Below, one piece after another: positions 17,099-26,981 of a stretch of DNA of 64,000 nt (positions are counted from its first letter, which is position 1; each line of letters begins with the position of its first letter). The DNA lies in NCBI RefSeq assembly GCF_024495425.1, contig NZ_JANHJR010000002.1, forward strand, positions 992,001 through 1,056,000, in the 5' to 3' direction. The translations under genes and the position numbers were made by a program. Source of the stretch: Haloarchaeobius litoreus (GTDB lineage Archaea; Halobacteriota; Halobacteria; Halobacteriales; Natrialbaceae). The notes under the pieces are model-generated. The model was not told the DNA's origin. It did no database searches and saw only the letters and a list, made by a program, of their open reading frames with translations.

Positions 17099-18088
17099 TC
17101 AGCCGGTCGGGGCGAGCCGCTGGTCGACGACCTCGGTCGCGGCGTCGAGCGTGAGCACGAGTCTCTCGTCGGCGTCGTCGACGACGACCTCGACCTCGAT
17201 TCGGACTGGATTCTCGGAGACGACGGTGCCGTTCGAGCCGGTGGCGTGTGGCATGTCGAGGTAGCTGGCGTCCATCTCGACGCCGTGGTCGTGGTAGTAC
17301 GCGACGACGGCGGGGTGGTGGGCCACGCAGACCGACACGGGAAGCCAGAACCGCATTCCGCAGTCCTCGCAGGAGCACTCGGCGAGGACGGCGTCCTCGT
17401 CGGGGTTGTGCTCGTAGTCGGCCGCATCCGCACAGTCGTCATCGTCGCCGACGACCGTCCGGAGGTACTCCTCGCTCGGGACCGCCGGCGCGGTCACGGT
17501 GCTCCGCCCCCAGCAGTGGGGGCACGCACCCGCGCGGACCCGCTGGACCTGGTCGCGGGTCCGGGCGTTGGCGAGGTCCACGACGGTCGACAGCTCGCGA
17601 CCCCTGACGGCGGCCGGTGGAAGCGTCGTCGTCAGTATCCGTCCGTGATCCGGACACAGCACCCTGAGGTAGCCGTGTTCGTAGACGGCGTCGAGCGAGT
17701 CGGCGCAGATCGGACACGTGTGGTCGAGTTCGGCCCGGCGCTCGACCTGTCCGGCGGTCTGGTCGAACGTCCCCGCCCGGAGCGCCCCGGCCAGTTCGAA
17801 GCCGGCGTTCGTGAGGACGTACTCGTCGCCGAACTGGCTGACGAACGAGCCGCGGAGCTGGTCGAGGTGGTAGTTGAACTGTCCCGTGTCTCGAACCCCG
17901 ACCGCCTCGCGGAGCTCCGAGAATCGCAGCCCGTGTGGGAGCCAGGACTCCCGGCGCTGTTCGGCCAGCGCCTCGATGGTCGCGAGGCGGATCTCGTGGC
18001 CGAGCCGCTCGAAGGCGTCGGCCGGCGGCGCGGGCTCGTCCGGTGGCACTGGCCGGTCGCCGGGGTCGGACTCGTCGGACTCTCCCAT
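17099..18088 (-). CDS. Winged-helix regulator with zinc-ribbon C-terminal region
   Basis: 329 residues. Residues about 24-100 are an ArsR-like winged helix (FERLGHEIRLATIEALAE, then FSELREAVGVRDTGQFNYHL and FVSQFGDEYVLTNAGFELAG). The rest carries paired cysteines suggesting one or two zinc sites: CPICADSL ... CPDHG, ACPHCWG, and CSCEDCG. This arrangement is common among haloarchaeal HTH proteins of unknown ligand. It is divergent from an ABC-2 exporter operon, which it may control. The ATG at 18088 is chosen because upstream reading through 19171 is antisense to the ATPase gene. Confidence 0.8.
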   Translation of the reverse strand: MGESDESDPGDRPVPPDEPAPPADAFERLGHEIRLATIEALAEQRRESWLPHGLRFSELREAVGVRDTGQFNYHLDQLRGSFVSQFGDEYVLTNAGFELAGALRAGTFDQTAGQVERRAELDHTCPICADSLDAVYEHGYLRVLCPDHGRILTTTLPPAAVRGRELSTVVDLANARTRDQVQRVRAGACPHCWGRSTVTAPAVPSEEYLRTVVGDDDDCADAADYEHNPDEDAVLAECSCEDCGMRFWLPVSVCVAHHPAVVAYYHDHGVEMDASYLDMPHATGSNGTVVSENPVRIEVEVVVDDADERLVLTLDAATEVVDQRLAPTG

Positions 18089-18199
18089 GGTTCCGTACCC
18101 GTGTTGCCCACCCCAAAACGTTTCGACCAAACGTATACGATTTCCTACAGAAAGGTCCTTCTGAAAATCGTTAATGGGTGGGTTCCACAACGAAGAGCC
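18089..18199. promoter_or_regulatory. Divergent promoter region, regulator / ABC exporter
   Basis: 111 nt between two divergent starts. A perfect palindrome CGTATACG (18132-18139) lies where a minus-strand TATA box would drive the regulator gene. TCGTTAATG near 18168-18176 is a plausible plus-strand TATA for a leaderless ATPase transcript at 18200. The palindrome is a candidate operator. Confidence 0.4.
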
Positions 18200-19237
18200 A
18201 TGAGCACGAACGCGTCCCACGAAAGACGGCGGGAGGGGACAGCGGCGGCCGACACCGACGGACCCGAGTCCACGCCTGCCATCGCCGTCGAGGGTCTGAC
18301 GAAGGTGTACGGCGACGGCGAGGACGCGGTCCGGGCCGTCGACGCTGTCGACCTCACCATCGAACGCGGAACGACGGTCGGCATCCTCGGCCCGAACGGG
18401 GCGGGAAAGACGACGACGATCAAGTCGCTGCTCGGACTCGTCCTCCCCGACGCAGGCACCGTCGAGATCGCCGGTATCGACGCTCACGAACAGCCCCGAG
18501 CGGTGTACCGCCACGTCGGCGCGATGCTGGAGGGCGCACGAAACGTCTACTGGAAGCTCACGGTGCGGGAGAACCTCGAGTTCTTCGCCGCTCTCGGCGG
18601 GCAGTCCGTCGCCGGGACACGGGACCGCCACGACCGGCTGCTCGACGCCTTCGACCTCGCCGGGAAAGCCGACCAGCCGGTGAACGGCCTCTCTCGCGGC
18701 CAGAAGCAGAAGGTGTCGCTGGCCTGCACCCTCGCCAGGGGGACCGACGTGGTGTTCCTCGACGAGCCGACCCTCGGTCTCGACGTGGAGGCGTCGCTCG
18801 AACTCCGACGAGAGCTCCGTCGCCTCGCCGACGAGGAGGACATCACCATCGTCCTCTCCAGTCACGACATGGACGTCGTCGAGGACATCTGCGACCGCGT
18901 CGTCATCCTCTCCGAGGGGTCGGTCATCGCCGACGACTCGGTCGACGACCTCGTGCAGGTGTTCGAGACACAGGCCTACCGGGTCACGGTCGAGGGGACG
19001 GTCAGCGGGTCGACGCGCAGCCGGCTCCACCGGGAGTTCGATGCCGGTGACTGGACCGAGACCGGTGATCGGACCGGGTTCGACGTCACTCTCACCGACG
19101 GCGACGCCCTCTACGACGTGCTGGACGTCCTCCGGGACGCCGGGCTGAGTCTCGTCGACATCGACGGCCACGACCCCGACCTGGAGGAGGTCTTCCTGGA
19201 GGTCACCGGGCGTGCGGACGGAGGTGACGAGTCGTGA
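18200..19237 (+). CDS. ABC-2 type transporter ATP-binding protein
   Basis: 345 residues. Walker A GPNGAGKTTTIKS (about 65-77), signature LSRGQKQKVSLA, Walker B VVFLDEPTLGLD and the H-loop SSHDMDVVE are intact. The last 90 residues after the ABC core are an accessory domain typical of DrrA/CcmA-like exporters. The ATG at 18200 gives an acidic N-terminal extension of 30 residues before the first strand. Overlaps the permease gene by 4 nt (GTGA), so the two form one transporter. Confidence 0.92.
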   Translation: MSTNASHERRREGTAAADTDGPESTPAIAVEGLTKVYGDGEDAVRAVDAVDLTIERGTTVGILGPNGAGKTTTIKSLLGLVLPDAGTVEIAGIDAHEQPRAVYRHVGAMLEGARNVYWKLTVRENLEFFAALGGQSVAGTRDRHDRLLDAFDLAGKADQPVNGLSRGQKQKVSLACTLARGTDVVFLDEPTLGLDVEASLELRRELRRLADEEDITIVLSSHDMDVVEDICDRVVILSEGSVIADDSVDDLVQVFETQAYRVTVEGTVSGSTRSRLHREFDAGDWTETGDRTGFDVTLTDGDALYDVLDVLRDAGLSLVDIDGHDPDLEEVFLEVTGRADGGDES

Positions 19238-20046
19238 GCACCGTCACCGACACCGGGACCATCGACAGCGGGCTCCGCGGCTACCTCGGCTTCCTCCGGC
19301 AGTCCGCCCGGAAGCGCCTCGTGTTGCTGTGGCGCTACCCGGTCAACACGCTCTCGATGCTCGGGACCATCTTCCTCGTGTTCCTGGTGCTGTTCTTCGG
19401 CGGGCAGGCGCTCGCGCCGGCGGCGATGGAGGACACCACCGGGGGGCTCGTCGTCGGCTACCTGCTGTGGAGTCTGGCCATCTCGGCGTACTCCGGGCTC
19501 GCGTGGAACGTGACTCGCGAGGCGCAGTGGGGGACGCTCGAACAGCTGTTCATGTCGCCGTTCGGCTTCGGCCGAGTGATGCTCGGAAAGACGCTCACGA
19601 ACCTCGCCGAGGCGTTCCTGTGGGGCACGGCCACGCTCGCGTTCATGCTGCTGGTCACCGGACAGTCACTCGCCCTCGATCCGCTGACGGTGCTTCCGCT
19701 CGGCGTACTGGCCATCCTCCCGGCGGTCGGCGTCGGCTTCGTCTTCGGCGGGCTGGCCATCCGCTTCAAGCGCATCGAGAACGCCTTCCAGCTGGTCCAG
19801 TTCCTGTTCATCGGGCTCATCTCCGCCCCCGTCGGGGAGTACCCGCTGCTCAAGTGGCTCCCGCTGGCGCAGGGCAGCTACCTCCTCCGGCGCGCGATGG
19901 AGGACGGCATCCCCCTCTGGAACCTGCCTGCCGACGAACTCGGGGTGCTCGTCCTCACCGCCGCCCTCTACCTCGGGCTCGGCTTCGCCGCGTTCACCTA
20001 CTGTCAGCGGTGGGCACGTCGCGAGGGCGTGATGGGTCACTACTGA
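19234..20046 (+). CDS. ABC-2 type transporter permease
   Basis: 270 residues with six hydrophobic helices and the ABC-2 layout: an N-terminal amphipathic part (QSARKRLVLLWRYPVNTLSM), then TMs, with EAQWGTLEQLFMSPFGFGRV as the cytoplasmic coupling region. GTG start with GGAGGTGA at 19220-19227 upstream. Partner of the preceding ATPase. The exported substrate cannot be read; lipids, drugs or peptides are all possible. Confidence 0.9.
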   Translation: MSTVTDTGTIDSGLRGYLGFLRQSARKRLVLLWRYPVNTLSMLGTIFLVFLVLFFGGQALAPAAMEDTTGGLVVGYLLWSLAISAYSGLAWNVTREAQWGTLEQLFMSPFGFGRVMLGKTLTNLAEAFLWGTATLAFMLLVTGQSLALDPLTVLPLGVLAILPAVGVGFVFGGLAIRFKRIENAFQLVQFLFIGLISAPVGEYPLLKWLPLAQGSYLLRRAMEDGIPLWNLPADELGVLVLTAALYLGLGFAAFTYCQRWARREGVMGHY

Positions 20047-20092
20047 CCCGCCGGGCCGATACTTCTTACAACGGGAGCTACATGGAGGTGGT

Positions 20093-21166
20093 ATGACCGA
20101 CGGGATCGAACACCGCGTACTCGACGACCTGTACGATGCGCTGCAGGACACGGTGTACATCTTCGACGACGACCGGGTTCTGATAGACGCGAACGCTCGG
20201 GTCGGGGATGTGAGCGGGCGACCGCGCGAGGAGTTCATCGGTCGCCCCTTCGAGGACCTTCAGGAGCGCTACGTCGCCCTGGAGGACCACGAGCGATTGG
20301 CGGCCGCCTTCGACCGTATCGAGAGCCAGGACTCCGAGTCGGAGCGTCTCGACATCACACTGAAAGGCGAAGACGGGCCGGTCCCGGTGGATGCTCGGTT
20401 CGTCCGGTACGAGGGGAAGACGGTTATGGTGGTCCGGAACCTCACCGAACAGAAGGCACGCGAGCAGCGCCTCACCGAGCTCTCCGAGGAGCTCGACGTG
20501 CTCAACCGCGTGCTCCGTCACGACATCCGGAACGACATGAGCGTCGTCCTCGGCTGGGCCGAGGAGCTGGAGCCCCACGTCGACCCCGAGGGTCGCGAGG
20601 CCTTCGAGAACATCGTCGACGCCGTGGAACACACCGTCGAGCTCACGAGGGAGGTCCGCGACCTCGTCGAGGCGATTACCCGCGGCGAGGAGTTCCCGAC
20701 CCGACCGACGCAGCTCGATCACGTGCTCGGCGACCAGCTCGCCAAGAACAGGAAGAAGTTCGGACACGTCACCTTCACGGTGAACGGCGACGTGCCGGCC
20801 GTCACCGTCAGCGGGAACGAGATGCTCTCGTCCGTCCTCGACAACCTCCTCAGCAACGCCGTCATCCACCACGACGACGACCACCCGACTGTCACGGTCC
20901 ACGTCGAACTCGACGACGATGCCGCCATCGTCTCCGTCGCAGACGACGGCCCCGGCATCCCCGACTCGCGGAAGACACACGTCTTCGGTCGGGGTGAACG
21001 CGGCATCGACAGCCCCGGCACCGGCATCGGCCTCTTCCTCGTCGACAGCCTCGTCACCGGCTACGGCGGCACCGTCGCTATCGAGGACAACGAGCCGCGG
21101 GGCTCCGTCTTCGTCGTCACGCTGCCGCTGGCCGAGGCGGAGCGGGCCGAGGACGCCGGCGCGTAG
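20093..21166 (+). CDS. PAS-domain sensor histidine kinase
   Basis: 357 residues without membrane segments, hence a cytoplasmic sensor. Residues about 8-125 are a PAS domain (LQDTVYIFDDDRVLIDANAR ... EEFIGRPFEDL). The dimerisation/phosphoacceptor helix is RVLRHDIRNDMSVVLG, with the His in the haloarchaeal RHDIRND box. The HATPase domain shows NLLSNAVIHH (N box), DDGPGIPD (G1) and GTGIGLFLVDSL (G2). No response regulator is adjacent. A TATA-like TACTTCTTAC near 20059-20068 and GGAGGTGG before the ATG are both visible. Confidence 0.92.
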   Translation: MTDGIEHRVLDDLYDALQDTVYIFDDDRVLIDANARVGDVSGRPREEFIGRPFEDLQERYVALEDHERLAAAFDRIESQDSESERLDITLKGEDGPVPVDARFVRYEGKTVMVVRNLTEQKAREQRLTELSEELDVLNRVLRHDIRNDMSVVLGWAEELEPHVDPEGREAFENIVDAVEHTVELTREVRDLVEAITRGEEFPTRPTQLDHVLGDQLAKNRKKFGHVTFTVNGDVPAVTVSGNEMLSSVLDNLLSNAVIHHDDDHPTVTVHVELDDDAAIVSVADDGPGIPDSRKTHVFGRGERGIDSPGTGIGLFLVDSLVTGYGGTVAIEDNEPRGSVFVVTLPLAEAERAEDAGA

Positions 21167-21289
21167 CACCGCTGACGCTCCGGGCGGTCACGTCGGAACG
21201 GACTTCGAACCCGACTCCGGCACGGGCCGCGCCGACTGCGGGTGGCCGGGACCGAACCATTATTGCCCGGTCCGGCAAAAATTACGCGC

Positions 21290-22990
21290 ATGTACGACGA
21301 CGACGACCTCGCCGAGATCCGCGAGGCCCGGGAAGACTGGGAGTCCGAGACGCTGGACCCGGTACTGGACCGCTTCGGGGAGCGCAAGGACCGGTTCGCC
21401 ACGGTGTCGAACATGGACGTCGAACGGCTGTACACGCCGGACGACGTGGCCGACCTGGACTACGAGGACGACCTGGGCTTCCCCGGCGAGGAGCCGTACA
21501 CGCGGGGGCCGTACCCGACGATGTACCGCGGGCGGACGTGGACGATGCGGCAGTTCGCCGGCTTCGGCACCGCCGAGGAGACCAACGAGCGGTTCCACTA
21601 CCTCATCGACGAGGGACAGACGGGGCTCTCGACGGCGTTCGACATGCCGAGCCTGATGGGGAAGGACTCGGACGACCCGCTCTCCGACGGTGAGGTCGGC
21701 AGGGAGGGCGTCGCGGTCGACACGCTGCGTGACATGGAGATCCTGTTCGACGGCATCGACCTGAGCGAGATCTCCACCTCCTTCACCATCAACCCGTCCG
21801 CACCGGTCATCTTCGCGATGTACGTGGCTCTCGCCGACCAGCGCGGCGTCCCCCGGGACGAGATCAGCGGGACCATGCAGAACGACATGCTGAAGGAGTT
21901 CATCGCGCAGAAGGAGTGGGTCATCCCGCCGGAGCCGAGCCTCGACGTGGTCACCGACACCGTCGAGTTCGCCACCGAGGAGACCCCGCGCATCCACCCC
22001 ATCTCCGTCTCGGGCTACCACATCCGGGAGGCCGGCTCGACCGCGGTGCAGGAGCTCGCATTCACCCTCGCCGACGGCTTCGCCTACGTCGAGGACGCGA
22101 TGGACCGCGGGCTCGACGTCGACGAGTTCGCGCCGCGGCTCTCCTTCTTCTTCAACTCCCACAACGCCATCTTCGAGGAGGTCGCGAAGTTCCGCGCCGC
22201 ACGGCGCATCTACGCTCGGGTGATGGACGAGTGGTACGACGCCGAGAAGCCCGAGTCCAAGCGCCTGAAGTTCCACACGCAGACGGCCGGCCAGTCACTG
22301 ACCGCCCAGCAGCCGCTGAACAACGTCGTCCGCGTCACCATCCAGGCGCTCGCTGGCGTCATGGGCGGCACGCAGTCGCTGCACACGAACAGCTTCGACG
22401 AGGCGCTGGCGCTGCCCTCCGAGCGCGCGGTCCGGGTCGCGCTGCGCACCCAGCAGATCATCGCCGAGGAGTCCGGCGCGGCCGACATCGTCGACCCGAT
22501 GGGCGGGAGCTACGCCATCGAGGCGCTGACCGACCAGGTCGAACAGCAGGCGATGGAGTACATCGACGAGATTCGGGAGATGGGCGACGGCTCGGTCCGC
22601 GACGGCGTCCTCGAGGGAATCGACCAGGGCTTCTTCCTCCGCGAGATCCAGGAGGCCTCCTACGAGTACCAGGAGCGCGTCGAGGCGGACGAGGAGATCG
22701 TCGTCGGCGTGAACAAGTACACCATCGAGGAGGACACCGAGCCGGAGATCCTGAAGGTCGACGAGGAGACACAGCAGCGCCAGCTCGACCGGCTCGCGCA
22801 GGTCAAAGCGGAGCGCGACGACGAGGCAGTCGAGGACGCACTCGGCGACCTCGAAGCGGCCATCCAGTCCGACGAGAACGTCATGCCGTACATCGTCGCC
22901 GCCGTGAAGGAGTACGCGACGATGGGCGAGATAATGAAGGTGTTCGAGGCGGAGTACGGGGCGTACTCCGAGCAGATCGGTCTGGCCTGA
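21290..22990 (+). CDS. mcmA: Methylmalonyl-CoA mutase, large (catalytic) subunit
   Basis: 566 residues. Isomerises methylmalonyl-CoA and succinyl-CoA with adenosylcobalamin. The TIM-barrel motifs are clear: YPTMYRGRTWTMRQFAGFG, FDMPSLMGKDSDD, ISVSGYHIREAGSTAVQE, FFNSHNAIFEE and GGTQSLHTNSFDEAL. The protein ends before the cobalamin-binding domain, which is encoded separately at 46913. The leaderless ATG at 21290 follows CCATTATTGC at 21258-21267. In haloarchaea the enzyme serves propionate/branched-chain degradation and, in some lineages, acetate assimilation; acs lies nearby. Confidence 0.95.
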   Translation: MYDDDDLAEIREAREDWESETLDPVLDRFGERKDRFATVSNMDVERLYTPDDVADLDYEDDLGFPGEEPYTRGPYPTMYRGRTWTMRQFAGFGTAEETNERFHYLIDEGQTGLSTAFDMPSLMGKDSDDPLSDGEVGREGVAVDTLRDMEILFDGIDLSEISTSFTINPSAPVIFAMYVALADQRGVPRDEISGTMQNDMLKEFIAQKEWVIPPEPSLDVVTDTVEFATEETPRIHPISVSGYHIREAGSTAVQELAFTLADGFAYVEDAMDRGLDVDEFAPRLSFFFNSHNAIFEEVAKFRAARRIYARVMDEWYDAEKPESKRLKFHTQTAGQSLTAQQPLNNVVRVTIQALAGVMGGTQSLHTNSFDEALALPSERAVRVALRTQQIIAEESGAADIVDPMGGSYAIEALTDQVEQQAMEYIDEIREMGDGSVRDGVLEGIDQGFFLREIQEASYEYQERVEADEEIVVGVNKYTIEEDTEPEILKVDEETQQRQLDRLAQVKAERDDEAVEDALGDLEAAIQSDENVMPYIVAAVKEYATMGEIMKVFEAEYGAYSEQIGLA

Positions 22991-23014
22991 GCCGGGCGGG
23001 TCTGCCAGCTGTTC

Positions 23015-24406
23015 TCAGAGGTAGTCTATCCCGGTCGTCTCGCCGAGCTCGAAGCCGGCGCGCTCGTGTGACCACTCCACGGGCTCGTCGCGGTGGTCGT
23101 CCATGAACGAGACCAGCTCCTCGCCCACGTTCTCGCCGTAGAGTGCGGGCCCGTCGCGCATCGTCTCCAGCAGCGCGTCGTCCTCGCAGACGCGTCGGAT
23201 GGCGGTGGCGACGAACTCGCCGGAGACCGGCGGGACGAGCAGGTTCGTCTTCGCCTCGAACACCGTCTCCGGACGGTCGGTGTTGAAGCGCGCGGTGAGA
23301 CAGGCCGTCTCCGTGATGTGGTTCAGCTCCTCCTGCATGCTGCCGGAGTCGGTGAACTCGGCGAGACACTGCCCGGATTCGAGGAACTCGTAGACGTGGG
23401 CGTGCTTCTTCCAGAGACCGGTGAACAGGAAGTTCTCGCGTGCTTCGTCGAGTTCGAGCAGCGTCTCGCGCAGCCCCGTCGCCTCCAGCGCGTTCCGGGT
23501 GGCGTTCAGCTCGACGAAGTTGACGTTGTAGCCGTCCTCGACGAGCGAGACGACGCCCTCGACGATGGCGCGGAACCGGCCGGGGAGCAGGTTCGCCCGG
23601 CGGTGGATGTCGACGCGGAGCCAGTCGTCGCGGGCTTCGAGTGCCGGGTACACGTCGAAGACGCTCTCGTCCAGTTCCGCCTCGCGCTTTGCCTCGATCG
23701 CGTCGACGACGCTGTTGCCGACGACCGGGATGCGCTCCTCGGGGTAGCCCTCGCGGACGAGGTGTTCACGGTTCAACTCGACGGGGGCGAAGTGATAGAG
23801 CGACGCTGCCGAGCCGACGAACGTGTCGTACTGCTCGGGGAACGGCTCGGAGCGGTCGACGTGCCAGTCGTCGTTCCACTGGGCGTCGACGAAGGCGTCG
23901 ACGGCGTCCGCGTCGCCGACGGCCAGCGCGTCACGGTCCACGGCGTCGTAGTCGGGAGCCATGCCCCGAAGGCCGGCCTCGTTGTGGGCGACCTGCTGCC
24001 CGGTTGCGAACGCCCAGGCCTGGGGCACCGTCGCGGCGGCGTGCGTGTCGCCGTGGACGAGGGGGACGACCGTGGTGTCGGGGTAGTGCTCGTCGAGGTA
24101 GTCGGTGAACCGGTCGATGCGGCTGGTGACCTCGGCGGTCTTCTGGGAGAGGCCACCGCGGACGCCGAGGTCGACGCCGATGTGGTCCTCGACGCCGTAC
24201 TCCGCCAGCCCGTGGCCGAGGAGGTCGTCGTAGTGCTGGCCGGTGTGGAGGATGAAGCAGGGTACGTCGAGTTCGTCGGCGGCAGTGACGACCGGGGCCT
24301 GCTTGTAGAAGTCGGGTTTCGTCGCCGTCACGACCGCGATGGCGAACTCGGCGTCGGCGAGGCGGGCGTCGAGTCGGTCCCCGTGGACCGTGTACGCTGA
24401 ACTCAT
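23015..24406 (-). CDS. UDP-N-acetylglucosamine 2-epimerase-like protein
   Basis: 463 residues, GT-B fold epimerase family (WecB). The N-terminal Rossmann part shows FAIAVVTATKPDFYK and ILHTGQHYDD; VHGDTHAAA and VAHNEAGLRG match the conserved VxGDT and H-EAGLR positions; GNSVVDAI and EFTDSGSMQEE are the family's VIGNTVIDA and TDSGGIQEE signatures. It is about 80 residues longer than WecB from E. coli (376), mainly through acidic insertions, so substrate identity is not secure. It would provide UDP-ManNAc for surface glycans. Single gene. Confidence 0.82.
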   Translation of the reverse strand: MSSAYTVHGDRLDARLADAEFAIAVVTATKPDFYKQAPVVTAADELDVPCFILHTGQHYDDLLGHGLAEYGVEDHIGVDLGVRGGLSQKTAEVTSRIDRFTDYLDEHYPDTTVVPLVHGDTHAAATVPQAWAFATGQQVAHNEAGLRGMAPDYDAVDRDALAVGDADAVDAFVDAQWNDDWHVDRSEPFPEQYDTFVGSAASLYHFAPVELNREHLVREGYPEERIPVVGNSVVDAIEAKREAELDESVFDVYPALEARDDWLRVDIHRRANLLPGRFRAIVEGVVSLVEDGYNVNFVELNATRNALEATGLRETLLELDEARENFLFTGLWKKHAHVYEFLESGQCLAEFTDSGSMQEELNHITETACLTARFNTDRPETVFEAKTNLLVPPVSGEFVATAIRRVCEDDALLETMRDGPALYGENVGEELVSFMDDHRDEPVEWSHERAGFELGETTGIDYL

Positions 24407-24528
24407 TGCGAGTTGCTCGTCGGTGGAGCACCGAGTAGCTGTTCTTTTCCACCGGGGAACCCGGCTAACCGGCCACCGGCACCGGGGGAACGCTTATCCC
24501 GGTTATGGTCGTCGGTCTACAACGAACT

Positions 24529-26508
<1,980 letters not shown>

Positions 26509-26513
26509 TTCTC

Positions 26514-26792
26514 CTAGACCGCTTCGTCGTCGAAGCGGGAGACGAACCGCACCGCGAGGAGGAGGAGGCCGAGACCGACGCCGACCATCACGATACCGTA
26601 GATGGCGAAGTTCAGCGGCGTCACCGCGAACTCGATGCCGGCGAAGCTCGCCTGCTGGATGTCCCGGCCGGACTCCACGGGCAGCAGCACGCCCACGGCC
26701 GCACCGAAGACTCCCGCGAGGGCGACGACGGCGAGGTAGATGCCGACGACGACGCGCCTGCCCCGGAGCCGGTCGCTGACGGTTGCTGTCAC
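26514..26792 (-). CDS. Small two-helix membrane protein, unknown function
   Basis: 92 residues. Two membrane helices (RVVVGIYLAVVALAGVFGAA and FAIYGIVMVGVGLGLLLLAV), a polar loop of about 25 residues between them, and an acidic C-terminus. I do not recognise a characterised family; proteins of this kind are often found next to haloarchaeal oxidase genes. Convergent with acs, the stops 5 nt apart. Confidence 0.75.
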   Translation of the reverse strand: MTATVSDRLRGRRVVVGIYLAVVALAGVFGAAVGVLLPVESGRDIQQASFAGIEFAVTPLNFAIYGIVMVGVGLGLLLLAVRFVSRFDDEAV

Positions 26793-26852
26793 GTACGGGA
26801 CTGGGGACCGGCCAACGATTAGCCTTTCCCTCTGTGCTCCATAGGGCTGGAT

Positions 26853-26939
26853 ATGAGCGAGAAGGAACTGATCGGTCTCGTCCTCGGCAGCATCGTCGTG
26901 CTCATGTTCGTCACCGGGTTCGTGCTCGTCCTGAGCTGA
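26853..26939 (+). CDS. Very small single-helix membrane protein (28 aa)
   Basis: 28 residues: a charged start MSEKE, then one continuous hydrophobic helix LIGLVLGSIVVLMFVTGFVL to the C-terminus. It sits alone in the divergent gap between the 92-residue membrane protein and coxA. Codon use is haloarchaeal, and GATTAGCC near 26815-26824 is at promoter distance. Comparable micro-proteins occur beside haloarchaeal oxidases, so it may be a small structural subunit; this is inference. Confidence 0.55.
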   Translation: MSEKELIGLVLGSIVVLMFVTGFVLVLS

Positions 26940-26981
26940 CGCTCGACGTTCGGGAAGACGACGAAGGAGAGTCGAACCGCG

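Noticed and set aside
18132..18139. CGTATACG taken as a restriction or integration site
   Set aside because: Position fits a TATA/operator of the regulator gene; no other evidence.
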